DNA of 64,000 nucleotides from Rubrivivax rivuli. Lineage in GTDB: Bacteria > Pseudomonadota > Gammaproteobacteria > Burkholderiales > Burkholderiaceae_C. Shown here piece after piece: positions 55,401-61,634 of this stretch; position 1 is the first letter of the stretch; each line of letters begins with the position of its first letter. The DNA is taken from positions 124,001 through 188,000 of the forward strand of contig NZ_SACR01000004.1 of assembly GCF_004016505.1 (NCBI RefSeq). Reading direction: 5' to 3'. Both the position numbers and the translations under genes were made by a program. A model generated the notes under the pieces. It did no database searches and was not told where the DNA came from. It saw nothing but the letters and a program-made list of their open reading frames with translations.

Positions 55401-57399
55401 GCTGGCCCGCGGCGATGTGCGCGAACTCGGCCTGGAGGTGTCCGACCTCTCGCCCAACGCGCTGGTCACGCCGACGCAGAACTTCGAGCAGGCGCGCCTG
55501 CCGGCCAACTCGTCGGCCGATTTCTTCAGCAGCGGCAGCAAGGTGAGCCCCGATCTCAAGCCGGTGACGCTGGGCCGCATCGTCGAGCGCAGCGCGCCGC
55601 TGCCGGCGGGCCTGGTTTCGCGCAGCGAGGCGCTGGCCGGCCTGCCCTTCGAGGTGCAGGCGCTGGAAGGCAGCGTGGTGGCCGATTCGATCTCCCGCCT
55701 GTACCTGCCCGGGCGCACGCGCCTGCGGGCCGGGCAGGACATCGTCAACCCCAGCCTGCGCATGCAGAACCTGCGCGCCGAAGACCTGAGCGAGGTGCGC
55801 GCGGTGGCGGGCAACGTGCGCAAGAGCAGCGGCAGCGGCGGCATCGAGATCGCCGGCCCGGGCCGGCTGCTGGTGCAGGCTGGCGGCGACATCGACCTCG
55901 GCAATGCGGTCGTCAGCGTCAACGGCATCATCGTCGGCGGGCTCGTGGCCACCGGCAACACGCGCAACGCGCTGCTGAAGAGCCCCGACAGCGCACGCCT
56001 GACGGTCATCGCCGGTGTGCCGGGCGACGTGGACCTCGCCCGCATGGACAGCACCTATGCCCGCGTGCTGCAGCTCAACCGCGAGAACGGCCAGATCACT
56101 TCGCTCTACGCGCAGCTGGCCATCGAACTGGAAAGCAGCGACGGTCGCGCGGCCGTGCTGGCCGCCACCGATGTGAAGACGCTCGCAGCGCGCAACCCGG
56201 CCTTCGCCCGCTTCACGGCCCTGGACAGCGCCGCCCCCGAGGCCCTGCGCAGCTACCAGCAGGTCTTGCGCGAGGGCAGCCTGCCCCTGGCGGGCAGCGA
56301 GGCGGCCGATGCCGCCGCGGTGCTGGGCCTGCTGGCCCGCGAGGACGACGTGAACCGGCTGCGCAACGCAGCCAGCCTGGGGGCCTTGCTGCAGGGGTCC
56401 GCGCCCGTGCTCGGCGGCACCGGCCTGGATGCGGCCACTGCCGCCCGCTATGCGGCGCTGGGCGAACGCTACCCGCGCCTGCTGGAAGGCGCCGTGCTGC
56501 GGCGTGTCAACGGCGCGCGGCTGACCGGCACCGCGCCGCTGGTCTTCGACGAGATGCTTGGCCGCGTGGTGAGCGATCTGGTGGGCACGCCATCGGCGGG
56601 CGGTGGCGACATCCTGAGCTTCCAGACCTCCATCCAGACCCAGGGCGGCAGCGCCATCGACCTGTGGGCGCCCAAGGGCGACATCGTGGTGGGCCTGACC
56701 ACGCCCAACGCCAGCCGGCCGGTGGGTGTGCTCACCAACCAGGGCGGTGCGGTGCGCAGCGTGCTCTCGGGCAACTTCAGCATCAACCAGGGCAAGGTGC
56801 TCACGGCCCAGGGCGGCGACATCCTCATCTATGCCTCGCAGGGCAGCATCGACGCCGGCCGCGGCGCCAAGACCTCGCTGAGCACGCCGCCGCCGCAGCG
56901 CCGGCCCATCCTCGATGCCGAGGGCAACGAGGTGGGTGTGGAAATCGTGATCCCGGCCAGCGCCTCGGGCAGCGGCATCCAGACCCTGAGTTCCGACCCC
57001 GACGGCCTGGGCCCCGCGGTGCAGCCGCCCGCGGGCGACATCTACCTGTTCGCCCCGGCCGGCAAGATCGATGCAGGCGAAGCCGGCATCCGCAGCAGCG
57101 GCAACATCCTGGTCAACGCGCAGGTGGTGCTCAACGCCAGCGACATCAAGGCGGCCGGTTCGTCACAGGGCGTGCCGCAGGTGCCCACCGGCAGCCTGGC
57201 CAGCACGCTGGCGGCGGCGGGCAACACGCCGCAGGCCGGCGGTGCTGGCGAAGACAAGGCGGCCAAGGCTGCCGAGCAGGCCGCGCGCCAGGCCACGGCG
57301 GCGCGGCAGGCGCCGCGGCCGACCGTGCTGACGGTGGAAGTGCTGGGCTTCGGCGAGCGCAACTGCCGCGAGGACGACCGCGAATGCTTCGCGAAGTGA
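46480..57399 (+). CDS. Giant filamentous-hemagglutinin-like adhesin (TpsA)
   Basis: Secreted adhesin of 3639 residues. After a signal peptide (cleavage near AAAWAQA) comes the TPS secretion domain, with RIYDANPSVIQGRLAS and ILINQNGILFDRGARV, followed by a very long beta-helix of repeats rich in Gly, Ala, Ser and Leu. The last 600 residues have the DUF3739 pattern, ending TVLTVEVLGFGERN. By eye the mature protein has only four cysteines, as two C-x6-C pairs: CGNDLVAC in the TPS domain and CREDDREC just before the C terminus. A terminal cysteine loop tethers Haemophilus HMW1 to its transporter, and a similar role is possible here. The glycosyltransferase gene downstream overlaps the stop by 16 bases. 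Confidence 0.93.
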   Translation: MRQPPALRLQPPRPQATALATALSAACLAAWLLPAAAWAQAGGANLAPNTVPQLRGVVAGQAVVNAPVPGAASALLTIEQQSLRAVLDWRSFNIGSNAEVLFRHAQGASALTLNRIYDANPSVIQGRLASTGPTVDGKATAGGQVILINQNGILFDRGARVDTQSLLASTLNLGMSNSQFCGNDLVACSSGAPLTAGGLTTSAFAGGYDELGNPLAQRPDGTRPGNIGVGSFGPATAAAPRIVAGSGGSVILVASRIDLDAGLISAPDGQVVLAAGSKAFLAVNGDASDITLRGLVVEVEAHRDGPGLNLTNLVRNAGTVEADRGNVTIAALAINQEGRVSAKTAVQRNGSIYLSAGARATAATGTTAGLPAQAGQLRLAAGSTTEVMPDLADTAAVPESADYAPYRGEIRATGGVIESHGRLQAAGGRIGIEARNEADPLAARVYFGAGSLTSVAGQWSDVDPARNIATFRVTSNELKNAPDQKTGVLLGATVTVDLAAGNNILALDGYRAAVPRTVAEKAARGGELSVSSTGSLVQRSGATLDVSGGGYRHAESRVATSTLLGEDGRLYDIATAPQALRYSGQLDRAQYNDARWGQTGSVLNLALASGQLREAHVQGQAAGTLRLGSGAGLVLDGALAGGVTIGQRQTGSAPAGGTLYVGTGFQPLTLDLVDRPPPLVSYNAEGQRIGNVSFRQQAADTLGTAFGAGTALTQAQRENVQLAAGQLFGSARDTAQGRVETGFSRVEVNSDGRITLPENVSLQGGVGASLTLRGPAIDLAGDVSLPAGSLLLAPQLEGGVDLIDPGLLTRNERLLVRSTSQLSVAGAWLNRAGPGGAAVGENLPQARLLADGQTASATQGGSLRVSLVDETFQTRFERGAVLDASGGALLDAQRRLSGGNGGQITLAQGNAGSSSPDWMQAELRGPSIATGASLTYNVARAVLAADGANGTLPAGTTRLTPAALNAGGFASLGVNAANGLTVAEGADFLLQPQRWVVDTEAAVARPAGTPLRDFAELATLPAHQRSGASLSLSAGSGVLAVGRGASLRTDAGGRIALTGGSGLNVDGRLEAPAGTLTLSLRGPDDLSATPLRLGAQAQLLAGAAFLAQPSDAGLVSGRMLNAGTVTLDARQASLVAEAGSLIDVSGLERTVQLPQGPEGGTALRAQTLAGHAGTLVLRSQGEIGLGGTLRAAGPGSAAGGSVAIELLRPDLQPALPAPRRLLVSPGGVDATPAAGVRTSRIDGNALQAAGFEKLRLLSEDIIEFQGSSTLAFERGIRLDAPVLRLGAQASVTLQGAQVALGQSLGPRTQQQDAQGRLVWTRDETRAQSLQPASAGTGVLVVDAGSLDLYGASVLDGVALARLGSQGDVRFIGREVNLNTAQGNDPALIYQAGALRTAGNLEFRASQLYPATRTRFSIEATGSESYLLVQGNGRPGGEVYSVAGALSLKAPQIVQAGTVRAPLGSLDLQAGQRLELAAGSVSSVSGEGLTVLYGGTLDGVQWRYADGPQTNSLTNPRLLDAVTPEGKRLNISAPETVVASGAVVDLRGGGNVQAVEFVPGNGGDADIANAADTFAILPRSRLAGVPYDTYQQLAGGRDPGAGFVLGNPRDANLYDSVQIGEGARVPAGEYVLLPTRFATLPGAFLVQLQTGSAWRNLQPGQTGALANGETVVAGFRSAAGTSVRESQSVGVVVLPGSALSRYSDYTLSGAQLFASQAERAGRPAPASPWDAGRLGLQDARSLTLAGNFLTASSTLAGYRGRAAEIDITGQRIAIVDAVNTNAWPADTLQISAATLSSLKASVLVGGTRSSDGSTTTLRTTATQISVDNSAASPVQLPELLLAAREGVQVSSRSVLRAAPQGEGASAAAPELALRAESSGALLRLSSQSEARIDRGTVSSTAGEIDIAAGALLEASRALLLDATRTTRSAGSLRVGDAQGQGGSLSLATARISLGDVDGLTPAAGGLLLSNSALAGYAALGALTLRGYEQITLQGTAAAGSAQTGTLTLDTPVLAAGSSPAGAGAATLQAQTLRWVNSGAGPSSSAGGDASLVLQAQQLTLGAGAKATQGFSRLTLAATTGVDLQGQGALRAAGELQVQAPVLQALGGAQQQLVAVDDSASAGPAFGALRLGAALTGAATTAQALAAASAGTAPALGGRVLLQGARVQLDGELRARSGHIEVAAEGGGLTLGPRALLDARGAAVDFKGSLAAADGGSVQLRAAGQALTLQAGSQVDVSAAAEGGRAGSVGLQAGSLSVAGQLRGEGRTAGGSAALELQRLDDFSALNGLLNTGGFTEQRSLRLREGDIEVRAGEQVDARGVQLSADSGRIDVRGTVGRNTEAGGGRLALHAATGLQLHAGSRLLAAGTGTAARGGEVRADTRGGALAFDNGATIDVRAGALGQPGAVIFGTVRDAAGLTGPVSLAGQVLRHGVTALDAAAAGRAQASEPQTLPATLDLELTRVLRGAEVPATLDAATLARWGSEHAAFAQGLAGPAARAALAGLRDETGVAAGTRVTAALEVQAAGDLGLAANWNLTQASWLTAGLPGTLTLRAGGALRLQQTVGGAQTPNLPATAANAAANDRINVANHAIAAGDTWHIRMTAGADLQAADPLATRSEARNTGHLVLSGNQAGIRTGTGRIDLAAAGDIRLENAAAGIYTAGRIGAADTATNGNNRWAVDGGGISLRAGGSLLGPAGTPDLWVTEWLRRPRQTATEFTRDGFLTDWWSYRPRFQQGVATLGGGDIEVRAGQDVRDLMFALPTSGRTELNGNERRVEVGGGGSLAVQAGGDVDGASFLIGRGQAQVLAGGSIGATQAAQAYLMGLSSGGVPEQASLALRAGTGATLQSVDNPTYLGINLGAGATGPSFHPTTAANASPSSIATTFFTYSGNSGVEVMAKSGDVALNGRLSRAADAWRSFTSFSAANLPPSGTTAFPASVSLLALGGDVLGPGALPENLGQPNLVTTWPSATASALVLARGDVRELGLEVSDLSPNALVTPTQNFEQARLPANSSADFFSSGSKVSPDLKPVTLGRIVERSAPLPAGLVSRSEALAGLPFEVQALEGSVVADSISRLYLPGRTRLRAGQDIVNPSLRMQNLRAEDLSEVRAVAGNVRKSSGSGGIEIAGPGRLLVQAGGDIDLGNAVVSVNGIIVGGLVATGNTRNALLKSPDSARLTVIAGVPGDVDLARMDSTYARVLQLNRENGQITSLYAQLAIELESSDGRAAVLAATDVKTLAARNPAFARFTALDSAAPEALRSYQQVLREGSLPLAGSEAADAAAVLGLLAREDDVNRLRNAASLGALLQGSAPVLGGTGLDAATAARYAALGERYPRLLEGAVLRRVNGARLTGTAPLVFDEMLGRVVSDLVGTPSAGGGDILSFQTSIQTQGGSAIDLWAPKGDIVVGLTTPNASRPVGVLTNQGGAVRSVLSGNFSINQGKVLTAQGGDILIYASQGSIDAGRGAKTSLSTPPPQRRPILDAEGNEVGVEIVIPASASGSGIQTLSSDPDGLGPAVQPPAGDIYLFAPAGKIDAGEAGIRSSGNILVNAQVVLNASDIKAAGSSQGVPQVPTGSLASTLAAAGNTPQAGGAGEDKAAKAAEQAARQATAARQAPRPTVLTVEVLGFGERNCREDDRECFAK

Positions 57400-58673
57400 C
57401 GGCCGCCGTGACGCTGCCCGACACCGCAGCGCCTGAACCGCCACGGCTGCCCGGCCCTGTGCGCAGCCCTGTGCGGCCGCTGCGGGTGCTGCACCTCATC
57501 CGGTCGCTCGACACCGTGTTCGGCGGCCCGGCCGAGGGCGTGCGCCAGACCTTGCGCCTGGCACAGGCCGAGGGCCATGCGGCCGAGGTCTTGAGCCTGG
57601 ATGACGAACCCGCGGGCGCGCTGGGCCTGGTGGCCATGCCTGGCACCGTGCACACGGTGCCGGGTGCGCGTGGTGGCTACGGCTACACCCCGGTGCTCGA
57701 CGAGTGGCTGCGCGCCCACGCCGCAGGCTACGACGCGCTGGTGGTGCACGGGCTCTGGCAGTACCACGGGGTGGCGGCGCGGCGCGCGGCCCGGGCCTGC
57801 GGGCGGCCGTACTTCGTGTTCAGCCACGGCATGCTGGACCCCTGGTTCCGCCGCGCCCACCCCTTCAAGCACCTGAAGAAGCAGCTCTACTGGCTGGCCG
57901 CCGAACACGCCGTGCTGCGCGACGCGCAGGCCGTGCTCTTCACCACCGAGGAAGAGGCGCGGCTGGCGCGCCAGACCTTCGTGCCCTATGCGGCGCAGGG
58001 CGCGGTGGTGGGCTATGGCGCAGCCCCCGACGAAACCGCCCGCAGCAGCTGCGCCGAAGACTTCCTGGGCCTGCACCCCGGCCTGCGGGGGCGCCGGCTG
58101 CTGCTGTTTCTCGGGCGGCTGCACGAGAAGAAGGGCTGCGACCTGCTCGTGCAGGCCTTTGCCCACGTGGCGCAACGCCAGGGCGCCTTGCACCTCGTGA
58201 TGGCCGGCCCCGACAGCCAGGGCCTGCAGGCGCGCCTGGAGGCGCTGGCCCGGCAGGCGGGCATCGAATCGCGCGTGAGCTTCACCGGCATGCTCGAAGG
58301 CCGCGCGAAGTGGGGAGCCCTGCGTGCCGCAGAAGCCTTCGTGCTGCCCTCGCACCAGGAGAACTTCGGCATCGCCGTGGCCGAGGCGCTGGCCGTGGGC
58401 ACGCCGGTGCTGCTGTCAACGCAGGTGAACACCTGGCGCGAGGTGGTGCGCGACGGCGCCGGCCTGGCCGATGCCGACACCCTGGAAGGCACGCAGCGCC
58501 TGCTGGAGCGTTGGCTGCACCTGCCACCGAGCACGCGGCACGCCATGCGCATGCGCGCGCTGGCGTGTTTCGACACGCACTTCCGCATCGAAGCCTCGGT
58601 GCAGCGGCTGCACGCCCTGATTGCGGCCGCGGCCCCCGATTCACAGCCCTGCAACACGCCGCCCCGACAGTGA
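57384..58673 (+). CDS. Glycosyltransferase family 4 protein of adhesin operon
   Basis: GT-B enzyme of 429 residues. LRVLHLIRSLDTVFGGPAEG is the acceptor-domain loop, LLFLGRLHEKKGCDLLVQAF the donor-domain entry, and HQENFGIAVAEALAVGTPVL holds E-x7-E. The start ATG 57384 overlaps the adhesin gene by 16 bases and is preceded by GAGGA; GTG 57396 is an alternative. Being embedded between the adhesin and the ExbB-like gene, it may modify the adhesin or build a linked glycan. GT4 enzymes usually act on lipid-linked sugars rather than on proteins, so the first reading is tentative. Confidence 0.85.
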   Translation: MLREVTAAVTLPDTAAPEPPRLPGPVRSPVRPLRVLHLIRSLDTVFGGPAEGVRQTLRLAQAEGHAAEVLSLDDEPAGALGLVAMPGTVHTVPGARGGYGYTPVLDEWLRAHAAGYDALVVHGLWQYHGVAARRAARACGRPYFVFSHGMLDPWFRRAHPFKHLKKQLYWLAAEHAVLRDAQAVLFTTEEEARLARQTFVPYAAQGAVVGYGAAPDETARSSCAEDFLGLHPGLRGRRLLLFLGRLHEKKGCDLLVQAFAHVAQRQGALHLVMAGPDSQGLQARLEALARQAGIESRVSFTGMLEGRAKWGALRAAEAFVLPSHQENFGIAVAEALAVGTPVLLSTQVNTWREVVRDGAGLADADTLEGTQRLLERWLHLPPSTRHAMRMRALACFDTHFRIEASVQRLHALIAAAAPDSQPCNTPPRQ

Positions 58674-58719
58674 CGTGTTTGCGCCAGTTCCCTGTCGCTC
58701 CCCGAGCCCTTCCAAGCCC

Positions 58720-60474
58720 ATGAAGATCCTTGTCCTGATGCTGGCGCTGCTGCTGCAGCTCATCACGCAGCCCGCCTGGGCGCGCTGGAACGAAGACTGG
58801 AAGCAACGCACCCGGGTGAACCTGGACACCTCGGCCCAGGGCGTGGCCGTCGGCGCTGCGGTGGACATGGTGCCGGTGCTCGTGCGCCTGCACACCGGCA
58901 ACTTCAGTTTCCTCGATGCGCGGCCCGACGGCGCCGACCTGCGCTTCATCGCCAGCGACGACAAGACGCCGCTGAAGTTCCACATCGAGCGCTTCGACGG
59001 GCTCAACGAATTGGCCTTCGTGTGGGTGTTGCTGCCCCGCCTGGAAGCCGGCAAGAAGGACGCCTTCGTCTGGCTCTACCACGGCAACGAGAAGGCCGTG
59101 GCGGCCAGCGATGCCAAGGGCAGCTACGACGCCAGCCAGGGCCTGGTCTACCACTTTGGCGAGGCCGCGGGCCAGGTGCCCCAGGACGCCACGGCCAACG
59201 CCAACCACGCCCTGCGCAGTTCTGCGCAGCCCGTGAGTGCCGGCCTGGCGGGTGCTGCCCTGGGCTTCGACGGGCGCGCTGAACTCGTGGTGGAGGCCAA
59301 GGCCTCGCTGCGTGCCAGCGCGGGCGGGCAGACGGTGTCGATGTGGATCAAGCCGTCGGCGCTGGACGACGCCGCGCTCTTCGCACAGACCGACGCCGGC
59401 CAGCGCGTGGCGCTGCTGCTGCGCGGCGGCAGCCTGGTGGTGGAGGCCGGCGGCAGCACCAGCAGCCCGGGCGGCAAGCTCAACGCCGGTGCCTGGCAGC
59501 ACGTGGCGCTGGTGCTGTCGCCGAACAGCGGGCCCGTGGTCCTGCTCAACGGGGCCGAAGTGTTGCGCGGCACCGCGGCGGTGGGGCCGCTGGGCGGGCA
59601 GATGGTCTTCGGCGCCGGCTACAAGGGCGAACTCGACGAACTGCAGGTGGCCACCACCGCCCGCAGTGTCGACTGGCTGCGCCTGGCCGCCGGCGGCCAG
59701 GGCCCCGACCAGAAGCTGGTGAGCACGGCGCCGGCCGAAGCCGGCGAGGCCGCTGGCGAAGCTTCCTACCTGCGCATCCTGCTGGGCGCCGTCACGGTGG
59801 ACGGCTGGATCGTCATCGCGCTGCTGGCGGTGATGTTCGTCTACAGCTTCTGGGTGATGATCTCCAAGGCCCTGCTGGTGCGCACGCTGGCGCGCGAGAA
59901 CGACCTGTTCATGGAGGCTTTCCCGGCCCTGATGAACAGCCACGATCCCACGCAGGCCCCGGGCCTGCGGCAGCAGGCCGAGACGCATGCCGAAGCCCAG
60001 CACGGCGCCTCGCCGCTGTACCGGCTGTACGCCGCGGCCATCGCCGAGCTGAACCAGCGCTTCGACAGCTACCGCCAGAGCGGGCGCGAGCTGCACATCA
60101 GCGACAGCACGCTCTCGGCCATCCGCGCCACGGTGGACGCCAAGCTCGTGCGCGAACTGCAGGGCCTGAACAGCAAGCTGGTGGTGCTGACCATCTCGAT
60201 CGCCGGCGGGCCCTTCCTCGGGCTTCTGGGCACGGTGGTGGGCGTGATGATCACCTTCGCGGCCATTGCCGCGGCCGGTGACGTGAACGTCAACGCCATC
60301 GCCCCGGGCATCGCGGCGGCGCTGGTGGCCACGGTGGCGGGCCTGGCCGTCGCCATCCCCTGCCTGTTTGGCTACAACTACCTCACCAGCCGCATCGGCG
60401 ACATCTCGGCCGACCTGCAGGCCTTTGTCGACGCCCTGGTCACGCGCATCGCAGAAAGGCACGCCGCGCCATGA
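58720..60474 (+). CDS. MotA/TolQ/ExbB-type channel with DUF2341-LamG head
   Basis: Protein of 584 residues. A signal peptide (cleavage near PAWAR) is followed by a DUF2341 domain (about 20-120; RWNEDWKQRTRVNLDT and FVWLYHGNEKAV), a LamG/concanavalin-like domain (about 145-310; LGFDGRAELVVEA and KLNAGAWQHVALVLS) and, after a TM helix at about 365-385, an ExbB/TolQ proton channel (GPFLGLLGTVVGVMITFAAI and the last helix VAGLAVAIPCLFGYNYL). Ordinary ExbB is about 240 residues, so the extracytoplasmic head is a large addition. With ExbD and TonB downstream it should form an energising complex. The ExbD gene overlaps by ATGA. Confidence 0.9.
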   Translation: MKILVLMLALLLQLITQPAWARWNEDWKQRTRVNLDTSAQGVAVGAAVDMVPVLVRLHTGNFSFLDARPDGADLRFIASDDKTPLKFHIERFDGLNELAFVWVLLPRLEAGKKDAFVWLYHGNEKAVAASDAKGSYDASQGLVYHFGEAAGQVPQDATANANHALRSSAQPVSAGLAGAALGFDGRAELVVEAKASLRASAGGQTVSMWIKPSALDDAALFAQTDAGQRVALLLRGGSLVVEAGGSTSSPGGKLNAGAWQHVALVLSPNSGPVVLLNGAEVLRGTAAVGPLGGQMVFGAGYKGELDELQVATTARSVDWLRLAAGGQGPDQKLVSTAPAEAGEAAGEASYLRILLGAVTVDGWIVIALLAVMFVYSFWVMISKALLVRTLARENDLFMEAFPALMNSHDPTQAPGLRQQAETHAEAQHGASPLYRLYAAAIAELNQRFDSYRQSGRELHISDSTLSAIRATVDAKLVRELQGLNSKLVVLTISIAGGPFLGLLGTVVGVMITFAAIAAAGDVNVNAIAPGIAAALVATVAGLAVAIPCLFGYNYLTSRIGDISADLQAFVDALVTRIAERHAAP

Positions 60475-60875
60475 AGATGCAGGCTTCCGGCAAGGCCTAC
60501 GACGAGATCAACGTCGTGCCCATGCTCGACCTCAGCTACGTGCTGCTGGTCATCTTCATCATCATGACCACGGCCTCGGTGCAGGGCATCAAGGTCAACC
60601 TGCCCAAGGCCAGCGCCGCGCCCAGCCTGGCCAAGCCGCAGACCAAGGCCATCACCATCCGCGACGACGGCCAGATCTTCCTCGACACCTACCCGGTGAC
60701 GCTGCAGGAGTTGGAAGACCGCCTGCGCCAGATGAAGGCCGTGAGCCCCGACTTCCCGGTGGTCATCAAGGGCGATGCCAAGGTGCACTACGAGAAGGTC
60801 GTCGACGTGCTCGACCTCATGGGCCGGCTCGACATCACGCAGCTCGGCCTGGTGACGCAGCGCCTGGTGAAGTAG
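60471..60875 (+). CDS. exbD: Biopolymer transport protein ExbD/TolR
   Basis: Protein of 134 residues with a short cytoplasmic N terminus, one TM helix (about 20-37; VPMLDLSYVLLVIFIIM) containing the essential aspartate, and a periplasmic domain (VVIKGDAKVHYEKVVDVLDL). It works with the ExbB-like channel to convert proton flow into motion of TonB. ATG 60471 overlaps the previous stop (ATGA). Confidence 0.93.
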   Translation: MKMQASGKAYDEINVVPMLDLSYVLLVIFIIMTTASVQGIKVNLPKASAAPSLAKPQTKAITIRDDGQIFLDTYPVTLQELEDRLRQMKAVSPDFPVVIKGDAKVHYEKVVDVLDLMGRLDITQLGLVTQRLVK

Positions 60876-60894
60876 CGCACCGCCTCCGCGCGCC

Positions 60895-61608
60895 ATGCCC
60901 CGCCCCGCTCAGGACAGCGCCGCTTCGCGGCCACAGCACGGCCGTCGCCCCAAGGGGCGCGGCCAGTTGCTGGCGGCGGTGCTGGGCTTGCTGTTCCTGG
61001 GTGGGCTGGCATGGCTGATCGTGAGCGTCGTCGGTGCGCCCGAGGGCCCGCGCAAGCCGGCGGTGCAGCAGGTGGCCATCCTGCGCCAGCCGCCGCCCCC
61101 GCCCCCGCCCAAGCCGCCCGAGCGCCAGCCCGAGCCGCCCAAGGTGAAGGAAGAGGTGAAGATCAACGAGCCCAAGCCCGAGCCCGTGCCCGACAAGCCC
61201 GCCGACCCCGCCCCGGCCGCCAAGCCGCTGGGGCTGGACGCCGACGGCAGCGCTGGCAGCGACGGCTTCGGCCTGGCCGCCAACAAGGGCGGGCGCGACA
61301 TCACCACCATCGGCAGCGCAGGCGGTGGTGGCGGCGGCAGCGGTCGTTATTTCACCGGCCTGCTGCAGCGCAATTTCTTCGAAACCCTGGCCCGCAACCG
61401 GCGTGCGCCGCTGGACGAATTCAGCGTGGTGGTGCGCGTGTGGATCGGGGACGACGGGCGCGTGCAGCGCGCCCGCATCGTCGAGGGCTCGGGCAATGCC
61501 GAGCTCGACCAGCTCATCGAGACCACGCTCAGCGAGATGTCGCCGCTGCGCGAAGTGCCGCCCGTCAACCTGCGCCAGGTGCAGCTGCGCCTGAACCGCC
61601 GCGCCTGA
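60895..61608 (+). CDS. TonB-family energy transducer
   Basis: Protein of 237 residues: basic N terminus, one TM helix (about 25-48; LLAAVLGLLFLGGLAWLIVS), a proline-rich periplasmic spacer (PPPPPPPKPPERQPEPP), a glycine-rich linker (GSAGGGGGGSG) and a C-terminal TonB domain (about 160-237; VVRVWIGDDGRVQRARIVEG). It is expected to transmit energy from ExbB/ExbD to an outer-membrane partner. No TonB-dependent receptor with a plug is encoded in the window; the next gene encodes a porin. Confidence 0.88.
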   Translation: MPRPAQDSAASRPQHGRRPKGRGQLLAAVLGLLFLGGLAWLIVSVVGAPEGPRKPAVQQVAILRQPPPPPPPKPPERQPEPPKVKEEVKINEPKPEPVPDKPADPAPAAKPLGLDADGSAGSDGFGLAANKGGRDITTIGSAGGGGGGSGRYFTGLLQRNFFETLARNRRAPLDEFSVVVRVWIGDDGRVQRARIVEGSGNAELDQLIETTLSEMSPLREVPPVNLRQVQLRLNRRA

Positions 61609-61634
61609 GGCCGGGGCCCTGCTCACCAGCCGCC

